DNA of 64,000 bases, from NCBI RefSeq assembly GCF_021278965.1, contig NZ_CP065589.1:2423001-2487000 (forward strand). Direction: 5' to 3'. The stretch comes from Chryseobacterium capnotolerans (GTDB lineage Bacteria > Bacteroidota > Bacteroidia > Flavobacteriales > Weeksellaceae). Under the pieces are notes generated by a model that did not search any database, was not told the origin of the DNA, and saw only the letters and a list, made by a program, of their open reading frames with translations. This document shows, one piece after another, positions 45,828 to 54,217 of this stretch. A program made the translations under genes and the position numbers. Numbering within the stretch: the first letter of the stretch is position 1; each line of letters begins with the position of its first letter.

Positions 45828-48187
45828 AACTTAAATCCAATACTGAAATAGATCCTTGAAAAATCAAGCTGGTTATTTCTGGAAATATTAAGGTTAATAG
45901 GGCCTATAAGAGATTCATATCCTAGGTTGACCCCGTACCCAAACATCTCAAAACTATCATTGAAAGGAGACAGTTTTTCACTCACTTTTCCATAGCTGAA
46001 TGAAGGTGTCACATACAATCTCTTCATAATTCTATACTGAAATGATACTCCAGCTTTAGCTACAGAATTCATTGGCAGTTCTTTCTGACGAAGTCCGTTA
46101 AACTCAGGATTTAGCATATCATAATTATACTCACTTCCCCCCAAATTATATTTTTGATTCAGAAAAAAATAAGGTACAGTATCTTCTCTGTAGGCACCAA
46201 AGCTTGTTCCCAGGAACAGATTAACCTTGGCTGCCAGTCTTCTTGTAATAGGATAAGCAAAATTTTCGTTCAGGGTAAAAGACATCAGATTCTTAGGAAC
46301 AAAATAACCTGGCTCTTGAGGATTTAAAATTGGATATAACTGAGGCTGTACCACTTGCAGATCATATAAATTATATTGATCTCCAAAATACAGCCTTGTA
46401 CTTACCTGAAGGTGATTGCCACGGGTAGAAAAGTATCTTTTATTCAGATTGTTCTGCTCAAACTTTAAAAATGCATTAAAATTACTATGATTGTAGAGTT
46501 TTTTACTAAAATTATCAGTCTTCGCCTGGTCTATCTTATCTAGCAAAGTGTACATTCTTTCAGCACTGAACTCTGTTCCCAAAGAAATAAAGGCATTAGG
46601 ATTAATATTATAATTTAAAGCTACTTTCCCTGTAATATTTCTGTATATGTGGTTAGGGAATTTTGTAGTATAATCATCATCATACCCCAATGTTCTGAAA
46701 GTTAAATCATTACTTTTAAGGTGAACCATTTTCGCTTCAAGATCAATCCACCAATGATCCCCGCTTCCAAGGAAACGCTGATAGGCTAATCTTGCCTTAA
46801 AACGCTCTGAAATATCAATGGTAGCCAGAAACCTTGATCTGTTAGCCAGGATATTCCTGTAAGTATAATTAACAATAATCCCAACAGATTGTTCTGTATC
46901 ATAGTGAAGCGCCAATTTAAAAGCACCTTTTTTAGCCTTTTTCACAAAAATATTCATCACAAGACCATCTCCTTCATTGGTGTAGGTATAATACACTTTT
47001 TCGTACTGGCGCATTCCGAACACCCTGTCTATGGCCTCATTAACAGTTTTTACATCATAATATCTTCCTTCTGCCAGCCCTAATTCTTTTTTAATCACTG
47101 CAATTTCTACATCATCAGTAAGCGGAGTCCCATTTTCTTCGTTGAAAGTAAATTTTGTAGTAGGCAGTTTTACTTCTTCAATTTTCTCGTGCTCATACTT
47201 GATTCCCAATTTTTTCTGAGCCTCTGCCAAAGCTATAAATTCAGGAAGATGCTTTCTCGCTTCTATTTCCCCTATTTTAATGATCTTTCTGAACTTTGCG
47301 AAGTCTTTTGTAGTAATATCCCCCAAAGGGTCTACAAAGTCTACCAGAATGTTGGATAAGGCTTTCTGATGTTTAAAATCTTCTACAGAACGGATGGCAT
47401 GCGTCTGGTAGATCATTTTCATAGGATTTTCAATCTCTTTTTTGGTAAAAAGCCTAAAACCTGTATAGCCGCCAATAACGAAATCTGCTCCCATCTGGCG
47501 AACTTCATTGGCCGGATAATTCCGGTCTAATCCACCATCTACCAAAAGCTTTCCATCAATATAAACTGGTGCGAAAGCAGCAGGAATAGCCAAAGTAGAA
47601 CGAATGGCCAATGGAAGAGACCCTTTTTTCTGCATAATTAATCCTCCGTTTTCAATATCTGAAGAAGTAAGCTCTACCGGAATCCTCAGTTTACTGAAAT
47701 CATTAATATGTTTTGCATTAAAGGTCAATGTATTCAAAACTTCCCCCATATACTGCCCTTCAATGTAAGAGCTGGGAAGTGTCGGAACTCCTTTTACTAC
47801 AGGAAATTCCAGAATATATTTATCATATTCATCTTTTTCACTAATGTTTACTTTGCTGTAGGGAATTTTATTGCTCAGAATCCTATTCCAATCTACTTTA
47901 TAGATAGTTTTCTTCAGTTCATCAGCATTATATCCCATTGCATACAAACCGCCCAAAATACCCCCCATACTTGTTCCTGTGATATAATCTACCTTAATTC
48001 CAAGAGAATCAATCATTTTCAGAATACCGATGTGGGCAAATCCTTTTGCTCCACCTCCGCTAAGGGCCAAACCAAACTTTGTATCCTTCGTTACATTTTG
48101 TAATCTGATATTCAGAGAATCGTTAATCTGTTGGGATTTAAGGAAAAGAGAAAGAATGATGGTTCCCAAAACCAGGAGTTTTTTCAT
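45824..48187 (-). CDS. Patatin-like phospholipase with outer-membrane BamA-type barrel (PlpD-like)
   Basis: A 787-residue exported protein. The patatin domain (about 35-240) has the oxyanion GGGAKG at 44-49, nucleophile S73 in GTSMGG and the DGG of the catalytic Asp in LLVDGGLDRNYP. A POTRA-like linker (about 335-425) precedes a 16-strand BamA/TamA-type barrel (FKARLAYQRFLGSGDHW, ending FSIGFKF). This is the type Vd autotransporter layout. It likely displays or releases a phospholipase A-type esterase, by family inference. Confidence 0.87.
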   Translation of the reverse strand: MKKLLVLGTIILSLFLKSQQINDSLNIRLQNVTKDTKFGLALSGGGAKGFAHIGILKMIDSLGIKVDYITGTSMGGILGGLYAMGYNADELKKTIYKVDWNRILSNKIPYSKVNISEKDEYDKYILEFPVVKGVPTLPSSYIEGQYMGEVLNTLTFNAKHINDFSKLRIPVELTSSDIENGGLIMQKKGSLPLAIRSTLAIPAAFAPVYIDGKLLVDGGLDRNYPANEVRQMGADFVIGGYTGFRLFTKKEIENPMKMIYQTHAIRSVEDFKHQKALSNILVDFVDPLGDITTKDFAKFRKIIKIGEIEARKHLPEFIALAEAQKKLGIKYEHEKIEEVKLPTTKFTFNEENGTPLTDDVEIAVIKKELGLAEGRYYDVKTVNEAIDRVFGMRQYEKVYYTYTNEGDGLVMNIFVKKAKKGAFKLALHYDTEQSVGIIVNYTYRNILANRSRFLATIDISERFKARLAYQRFLGSGDHWWIDLEAKMVHLKSNDLTFRTLGYDDDYTTKFPNHIYRNITGKVALNYNINPNAFISLGTEFSAERMYTLLDKIDQAKTDNFSKKLYNHSNFNAFLKFEQNNLNKRYFSTRGNHLQVSTRLYFGDQYNLYDLQVVQPQLYPILNPQEPGYFVPKNLMSFTLNENFAYPITRRLAAKVNLFLGTSFGAYREDTVPYFFLNQKYNLGGSEYNYDMLNPEFNGLRQKELPMNSVAKAGVSFQYRIMKRLYVTPSFSYGKVSEKLSPFNDSFEMFGYGVNLGYESLIGPINLNISRNNQLDFSRIYFSIGFKF

Positions 48188-48476
48188 GAGACAACCCGTT
48201 TTTATGTGTATAAAAATTTACGGTAAATATACAATTATACCCTATACACAGACAAGAAAATCTCCTATTTCCCTATTGAATAGGAATTTAAGAAAAATTA
48301 TTATCATCAAAAATATTTCCTCAAAATTTTTTTTTGCAAAAAAATAGTGTTTCTGTAATAATTTAACATCCTTATTTACAATATACAATTATATATAATT
48401 ATCTATTCCAGAGGTAAAGTTATTTACGAAGCATAAAAAGATTCTGCTAAAACCTTTGATTAAAAGCAAAATAATT
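48188..48476. other. Non-coding gap between AddB-like and patatin genes
   Basis: About 289 AT-rich bases with a T9 run near 48331. No exact TAnnTTTG element on the minus strand and no hairpin of note. Confidence 0.4.
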
Positions 48477-51164
48477 TTAGTAAGATTTTACCGTTTCCAC
48501 AAAGCTGATATCCGGATTCAGAATTTCCAGAATAAGGCTTTTAACAGCCCTCATCGCATCATCAATATCCCCTTTGTCAAATACCAATGGAACCATTCCT
48601 TTTTTTGCTTCTGCAAAACTCCAGATCCCCGTTTCAATCGGATATCCCCAGAACTCAGGAAGATGCTGTACCACATAATGATAAATACAAAGCTGAAGCG
48701 CCTGCTTTCTCTCACTGTTATGAAAATATTGTTCTACATTATCTTCATCAATTTTTACATGCAGGTTTTTAATTTTGGCAGTTTTATAATCAATGATTCT
48801 TAAAGTTCCGTTTAGTTTATCTATTCTGTCAATGAATCCTAAAAACGAAATTTTATCATTTCCATCAAGATAAAACTCTATATTTTCAAACTTCCTTTCG
48901 ATGTCAATAATCTCTAATGTATTACCTTGTTTAATGAGTTCAAGATCATGATTCAGAACGTTTTCAATCACCTTTTTTGCGATCGCTTTGTGGATGTAGT
49001 TCATCCCCTTTTCATAGAATTCCGGCTGATGTTTAAGCTTTTCAATAGCAATATTAATATAGTGATCTATCGCTTTAATTGACTTCTCTAAATCACTTTC
49101 TTTTAAAACTTTACCTTTTAAAATTTCATAAACTTCTTGAAGTGAATAGTGAACAAGGTTTCCATAATTTTTTATGGATAATTCTTCTTCAATCTCGTCC
49201 GATTCCGAAGTGTTCAGGATCTTGGATAAATAGAAATCAATAGGATTATAAAGGTAGCTTGTAAGGTGAGAAGCAGAAACTCTTTCCTTCCATTTCTGAA
49301 GCCTTTCCATTACAGTTACAGTCTTGGAAATCTCAATAGGCTTTGTAATAATAGGCTCTGAAGAATTCTCAATAATCAGATGTTCTATCTCATGAGAACT
49401 TTCCATTTCGATCTGGGTAATGAAACGGCTTTTTTCTCCCGTATTCACACCAGAGCTTAAAGCATTATACAGTAAATGAACATTTTGGGCATCCTGAATC
49501 AGTCTGTAAAAGTGATATGCATAGATGCTGTCATTTTCCAAAAATGTATGAAGATCAAAGAACCTTCTGATATCAAAAGGAATATAGGTATTCTGTGAAT
49601 TCCCCAAAGGAAGTTTTCCTTCATTTACAGAAAGCAGAATTACGTTTTCAAAATTCAAAAGACGTGTTTCAAGCAATCCCATAATCTGCAGCCCTCTTAA
49701 TGGCTCTCCTTGGAAATCGATACTTTCAGAATTGATATGCTGGTTGATAAGGATCTCCAGCGTTTCCATTTTAATCTCAATATTGTAAGGGGTCAACTGG
49801 TTTTTAATAATCCTAAAGGCATTCTCGAAGTGAGAAACATTTTCGTATTGAATATCATCTATTTCCAGCCATTTCACCTGGTGGCAAAACGAAATCAAAA
49901 TATCCAGATAATCGTTGGTACTTACCGCTTTTTGCAGAAGACCAAAATAAGATAACCCACCCAGAAGTTCATTCAAAAGCTTTTTAGAAATATAGACAAT
50001 ATTCCTCTCCTCTATTTTCGATTTAAAATCATTGATGATCAACTCATCTTTGGCTGATTTCGGAAGTTCTTCAAGAATCGGGAATACATCTCTGTAGTAA
50101 TAAGAGGTTTTATTTTTCTCGAGTTGCTTCTGTAAATAGAATAGTCTTTTTACAGCATTGGAGAAAGAAAGGTTCTTCAATGGGAAACCCATCGTAATAT
50201 TCAGGTTGTCTACCCCATGCATCACATCCAGACTCGCAGGAAGAAGGTTTTCGTCCAGCAAAACTACGGCAGTATTCGAGTAAGTTTTATTATTGATTTC
50301 TTTAAAGATCTCCGGCAGCACCTTCGTTTGTGTTACATTCCCGGAAACCTCATACACCTTGATCTTTTTAGGTTGATTAAAGTCATCTTCAATCCACTGA
50401 AAAGTCCTGTTATCATCAAATTCCTTCCATGTTTTATGATTTCTGAGGAATTTTCCGGCCTCTTGTCTTTCGTCATTAAAGTAATATCGGTCTGCCTGAA
50501 AAAAGCACTGCGCTTTATTCCATTTCAGAAGATTTCTTACCAGCTTCTCTTCAACAGGCGTAAAGGCATTAAATCCGCAGAATACGAATTGTTCTGAGGT
50601 ATTCTTTGCAAAATCAGAAATACTCGCTTTAGCAGCCTCGTGAATCATTCCTGAGGTCGCCCAGTTCTTTTCCTGTAGTCTGCTTTTTAATTCAGGAAGA
50701 AAAACATTCATATTCTGCCAGAAGTTAAGGAACTTTTTTCTGGGTACATCATCATCTTCACCAAGACCCTGAGCCCATTCTTTAATCCTTTCCTCATCAA
50801 ACATGTACTGCAGTACTGCCTGATCACTGTCTGAAAACTTAAGAATATCATCCCAATCCTTCTGCAACGTTGGAAACCATTTCAAAAAGTCGGAAAAACT
50901 ATCCCTAGGAATCAGGTTCAGGCTTCGGTATACATCAAATGAAAAAAGCCAGAGTGGAATTCCCTGGATTACCTGTTTATCAGCAATTGTATTAATCAGC
51001 TCCTCAATGGTAAAAAAGTTAGGCAAAAATCCCGAATAGTTGTTTTCCTCCAGAATCTGTCTGATAAATACAATCGGACGTTTTCCCGGCAGGATAATGT
51101 TAAACGCAGATAAATCTGTGTTCTGTGCTAACAATTCGTGAATGATCTTATTGAGGAATTTCAA
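48477..51164 (-). CDS. AddB-like PD-(D/E)XK nuclease family protein
   Basis: An 895-residue cytosolic protein. It has an N-terminal inactive-helicase-like region (no Walker A seen) and a C-terminal RecB-type nuclease: LVHYSLQEVYE supplies the early His, and FLGFIDRIDKLNGTLRIIDYKTAK supplies the D...DYKT catalytic Asp and Lys at about 790-812. A following QLCIYHY fits motif QxxxY. This is the AddB arrangement, in double-strand-break resection with an AddA helicase-nuclease, which is not in this window. No four-Cys iron-sulfur cluster is apparent. It overlaps the DUF922 gene by 4 bases. Confidence 0.82.
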   Translation of the reverse strand: MKFLNKIIHELLAQNTDLSAFNIILPGKRPIVFIRQILEENNYSGFLPNFFTIEELINTIADKQVIQGIPLWLFSFDVYRSLNLIPRDSFSDFLKWFPTLQKDWDDILKFSDSDQAVLQYMFDEERIKEWAQGLGEDDDVPRKKFLNFWQNMNVFLPELKSRLQEKNWATSGMIHEAAKASISDFAKNTSEQFVFCGFNAFTPVEEKLVRNLLKWNKAQCFFQADRYYFNDERQEAGKFLRNHKTWKEFDDNRTFQWIEDDFNQPKKIKVYEVSGNVTQTKVLPEIFKEINNKTYSNTAVVLLDENLLPASLDVMHGVDNLNITMGFPLKNLSFSNAVKRLFYLQKQLEKNKTSYYYRDVFPILEELPKSAKDELIINDFKSKIEERNIVYISKKLLNELLGGLSYFGLLQKAVSTNDYLDILISFCHQVKWLEIDDIQYENVSHFENAFRIIKNQLTPYNIEIKMETLEILINQHINSESIDFQGEPLRGLQIMGLLETRLLNFENVILLSVNEGKLPLGNSQNTYIPFDIRRFFDLHTFLENDSIYAYHFYRLIQDAQNVHLLYNALSSGVNTGEKSRFITQIEMESSHEIEHLIIENSSEPIITKPIEISKTVTVMERLQKWKERVSASHLTSYLYNPIDFYLSKILNTSESDEIEEELSIKNYGNLVHYSLQEVYEILKGKVLKESDLEKSIKAIDHYINIAIEKLKHQPEFYEKGMNYIHKAIAKKVIENVLNHDLELIKQGNTLEIIDIERKFENIEFYLDGNDKISFLGFIDRIDKLNGTLRIIDYKTAKIKNLHVKIDEDNVEQYFHNSERKQALQLCIYHYVVQHLPEFWGYPIETGIWSFAEAKKGMVPLVFDKGDIDDAMRAVKSLILEILNPDISFVETVKSY

Positions 51165-51697
51165 GGGGTCTGATAGCTTTTAAGATTTTCTAACTCTTGA
51201 GAGATGGCAGCATTGTATTCTGCCTGTTTTATTTCATCCATCCCATGACGGGTATCCCTGTCATAAGCCATCTGAAAGTTTTTATATTCGTTGTATACTT
51301 TATTATAAACAGATTTAAATAACCTATCATAATCACCGGAATTTCTGATCTTTTCAGTAATATTTTTCCTAAATTTCCTTACAAAAAGTTCTGCAATATC
51401 AAAATGCTTCTGCTCATGAAGTAAAATGTAACTATTGATCTTTTTGACGTCCTTCCAGGATTTGTCTTCGTTGAATATTGTCTTTACTTCAATTTTCACA
51501 GGTGACTTAGGGTTGGAGGATTTCACTACAGAGTACTCCCACCCACAATTGGTATACGCCGCCACATCCGGATTATTTCTTCTGTTGACAGGGCTCTTAA
51601 AGTTATCCCACACCAGCTTTTGTTCTTCGCTCCAGATTATTTTCTGTCCAAACACAATATTGGCAGCCAACAAACAGAGTACAAAAGTCAATTTCAT
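51161..51697 (-). CDS. DUF922-type exported zinc-protease-like protein
   Basis: A 178-residue exported protein with a signal peptide (ends IVFGQ). IIWSEEQKLVWDNFKSPV is the conserved start of DUF922, and HEQKHFDIAELFVRKFR carries an HExxH at about residues 105-109. DUF922 is described as a putative zinc protease family, and activity is unproven. It overlaps its neighbours on both sides (1 and 4 bases), so it is cotranscribed with the lipoprotein upstream and the AddB-like gene downstream. Confidence 0.75.
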   Translation of the reverse strand: MKLTFVLCLLAANIVFGQKIIWSEEQKLVWDNFKSPVNRRNNPDVAAYTNCGWEYSVVKSSNPKSPVKIEVKTIFNEDKSWKDVKKINSYILLHEQKHFDIAELFVRKFRKNITEKIRNSGDYDRLFKSVYNKVYNEYKNFQMAYDRDTRHGMDEIKQAEYNAAISQELENLKSYQTP

Positions 51698-52101
51698 TAT
51701 TTTACTACAATCGTTTTTGTAATCCAGTTATTTCCTCCATTCCAGAATGTAAAGATATATTTCCCTGCTCTCTGAGGATTAAAATTAATCTGGTTGACAG
51801 CTGAATAACTCTTCTGAGTACAAGGCCCGTTGGTAATATATTTATAGGCAGTAACTGATCTGTCAAAATTACCATTATGAATATAATCATACCCATAAAA
51901 ACCCTGACATTGAGATGAGTAGGTAGAATAAGTTTTTATACGTTGTATCGAAAAAACATCCATCGTATCATGGGTAATTTGTACACTATCTATTTTCACC
52001 TTATCAATAGATTCAATCGTCTGATAATCATCATCATTACACGAAACTAATACCAAGCCCAACAATAATGCTGAAAATCCAATATTTAGAAACTTTTTCA
52101 T
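51697..52101 (-). CDS. Small lipoprotein, unknown function
   Basis: About 134 residues from the ATG giving MKKFLNIGFSALLLGLVLVSC, with lipobox LVSC. The in-frame ATG 24 bases earlier spoils the signal peptide. The body predicts a single beta-sandwich (VDSVQITHDTMDVFSI, GKYIFTFWNGGNNW) with two or three Cys. No family recognised. Its stop overlaps the DUF922 start (TAATG). Confidence 0.65.
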   Translation of the reverse strand: MKKFLNIGFSALLLGLVLVSCNDDDYQTIESIDKVKIDSVQITHDTMDVFSIQRIKTYSTYSSQCQGFYGYDYIHNGNFDRSVTAYKYITNGPCTQKSYSAVNQINFNPQRAGKYIFTFWNGGNNWITKTIVVK

Positions 52102-52163
52102 AATATTTACTTTTACGATTATCAATACATATTTAGCAAAAATTATTCCCTATTCCAAGAAAA

Positions 52164-52799
52164 TCAGGAATTAAAATTGCCTTTTGATACATAAACAACT
52201 TTTTTAGTATCAAAAAACTCTTCATCAAAATAGTGTTTCAGATTAAAAATTTCACATTTAAGTCCGGCAAGTTCTTCAGCAAGATCTCCGCCTTTTAAAT
52301 ATAAAATCCCGTTATGTTTAGGGTTAAATTGTTCTTTTTCAAATTTCCCTTTCAGCCATCTTAAAAATTCCGGCATCTGGGTTACCGCTCTGCTGACTAC
52401 AAAATGAAATTTTTCTTTTAATTTCTCCGCTCTTCCGTGAATAGCAGTTACATTTTTCAGTCCTACTCCTTCTGCCACCGCGTTCACTACACTAATTTTC
52501 TTCCCAATGGAATCTATCAGGGTAAATTCTGCTTCAGGAAAAAGGATTGCCAATGGAATCCCCGGAAAACCACCTCCGGTACCAATATCCAGCACCTTTG
52601 TTCCGGGCGCAAATTCCATCACTTTGGCAACTCCTAACGAGTGAAGAATATGTTTTTCATACAACGACTCCATATCTTTTCTGGAAATCACGTTGATCTT
52701 TTCATTCCATTCATTGTACAGAGCTTCCAGCTTTGCAAACTGTTCTAACTGTGTTTCGGTAAGATCCGGAAAATATTTTAATAGTAACGATGTAGACAT
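52164..52799 (-). CDS. rsmG: 16S rRNA (guanine-527 N7)-methyltransferase
   Basis: A 211-residue SAM-dependent enzyme modifying G527 of 16S rRNA, the target of streptomycin-resistance mutations. KVLDIGTGGGFPGIPLAI is the SAM motif, WNEKINVISRKDMESLYEKHILHSLG the family signature, and HFVVSRAV the fourth motif. I choose the start giving MSTSLLLKYFP, because a good promoter occupies 52818-52848, where the longer frame would begin. Confidence 0.95.
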   Translation of the reverse strand: MSTSLLLKYFPDLTETQLEQFAKLEALYNEWNEKINVISRKDMESLYEKHILHSLGVAKVMEFAPGTKVLDIGTGGGFPGIPLAILFPEAEFTLIDSIGKKISVVNAVAEGVGLKNVTAIHGRAEKLKEKFHFVVSRAVTQMPEFLRWLKGKFEKEQFNPKHNGILYLKGGDLAEELAGLKCEIFNLKHYFDEEFFDTKKVVYVSKGNFNS

Positions 52800-52817
52800 G
52801 TGAATTATTATAATCTG

Positions 52818-52848
52818 CAAAAATAAGTTTTTATTGGCTTTATTCAAA
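52818..52848 (-). promoter_or_regulatory. Promoter of rsmG
   Basis: Minus strand: TTTG (52845-52848), a 19-base spacer, TATTTTTG (52818-52825), a full match to the Bacteroidetes -33/-7 pattern, 19 bases before the start codon. Confidence 0.7.
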
Positions 52849-52968
52849 TTTTAAAGAAGAGTATATTAAAAAAACAGCCTTAATTTTGGATATCGTGTCC
52901 CTTGTAAACCTGATAAAAATCTTTAAACCAGACCTCTTTTTATTACTCCTGCAAGGTCTTTTTTATTA

Positions 52969-52976
52969 TATATTTG
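52969..52976 (+). promoter_or_regulatory. -7 promoter element of the aspartate aminotransferase gene
   Basis: TATATTTG, an exact -7 match 18 bases before the ATG at 52995. It covers the TTG at 52974, excluding that codon as start if the promoter is real. Confidence 0.55.
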
Positions 52977-52994
52977 TTAAAATTCAAAAAATAC

Positions 52995-54188
52995 ATGGAC
53001 AAACTTTCAGATAGAGTAAAAAGATTAGGATACTCACAGACTTTTGTAATGTCTAATAAAGCAAGGGAAATGAAAGCGAACGGAATTGATGTGATCAGCT
53101 TAACCCTTGGTGAACCGGATTTTGATGTTCCGGATAATATCAAACAGGCAGCATTCGATGCCATTAATCAGAATTACAGCCACTACTCTCCTGTTCCGGG
53201 ATTCCTGGAATTGCGTGAGGCTATTGCTTATAAATTAAAAAGAGACAACAATCTGGAGTACAAACCAACACAGATCTGCGTTTCCAATGGTGCAAAACAA
53301 GCTATTTTAAATGTTTTGGCAGCGATTATCAATGATGGTGACGAGGTTTTACTTCCTGCTCCTTATTGGGTAAGCTACGATGAAATGGTGAAAATGATGG
53401 GTGGAAACTCGGTTATGCTTTCCACTTCTTATGTTACCGATTTCAAAGTAACAGCAGAACAACTTGAAGAAGCGATTACAGACAAAACAAAAGCAATCCT
53501 TTTCAGCTCACCATGTAACCCTTCAGGAGGATATTACACTTATGATGAATTGAAATCTATCGCTAAAGTGGTTGCCAAATATCCTCATGTGACCATTATT
53601 TCAGATGAAATCTATGAATTCATCAATTATGAAACAAAAACCACATCTATTGCCCAGTTTCCTGAGGTTTATGAGCAGACAGCCGTAATCAACGGAATGT
53701 CAAAAGCTTTTGCCATGACCGGATGGAGAATCGGATATTCTGCATGCCCGGAATGGCTGGCTAAAGCTTGTGAAAAAGTACAGGGACAAATGACAAGCGG
53801 CGCTAATACGGTAGCTCAAAGAGCTTCTATTGTTGCTTTAAAAACTGATCCATCAGAATACAGATATATGATTGATGCCTTCAAAAAAAGAAGAGATCTT
53901 GTATATGAACTTATCAAGGAAATTCCAGGATTCAAAGTATTGCTTCCAAAAGCTGCTTTCTATTTCTTCCCGGATATCTCCCATTACATCGGAAAAACTT
54001 TGAACGGAACAAAAATCAATAACTCTGATGACTTCGCCATGTTCTTATTGGAAAACGCTCACGTAGGATGTGTTGGCGGATTCTCCTTTGGAAGCCCGGA
54101 ATGCATTAGATTCTCTTATGCAGCTTCTGAAGAAGAATTAAGAGAAGCTATGAAGCGAATCAAAGATTTGTTACAGCAATTCAACTAA
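52995..54188 (+). CDS. Aspartate/aromatic aminotransferase (PLP, fold type I)
   Basis: A 397-residue enzyme moving the amino group between aspartate and 2-oxoglutarate. The schiff-base Lys is K237 in GMSKAFAMTGWRIGY. SLTLGEPDFDVP, VSNGAKQAI, SSPCNPSGGYY and ISDEIYEF are the class I aminotransferase blocks, and SFGSPECIRFSYA holds the substrate Arg. It resembles the thermophile/Rhizobium AspC subgroup (Igamma/Ibeta). The M16 peptidase gene follows by 29 bases and may be cotranscribed. Confidence 0.92.
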   Translation: MDKLSDRVKRLGYSQTFVMSNKAREMKANGIDVISLTLGEPDFDVPDNIKQAAFDAINQNYSHYSPVPGFLELREAIAYKLKRDNNLEYKPTQICVSNGAKQAILNVLAAIINDGDEVLLPAPYWVSYDEMVKMMGGNSVMLSTSYVTDFKVTAEQLEEAITDKTKAILFSSPCNPSGGYYTYDELKSIAKVVAKYPHVTIISDEIYEFINYETKTTSIAQFPEVYEQTAVINGMSKAFAMTGWRIGYSACPEWLAKACEKVQGQMTSGANTVAQRASIVALKTDPSEYRYMIDAFKKRRDLVYELIKEIPGFKVLLPKAAFYFFPDISHYIGKTLNGTKINNSDDFAMFLLENAHVGCVGGFSFGSPECIRFSYAASEEELREAMKRIKDLLQQFN

Positions 54189-54217
54189 GAATTAACAAAC
54201 AAAACACAACCACAACA

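Noticed and set aside
52974..52994. TTG start for the aspartate aminotransferase
   Set aside because: The codon lies inside an exact -7 promoter element and the added residues are not family-like.
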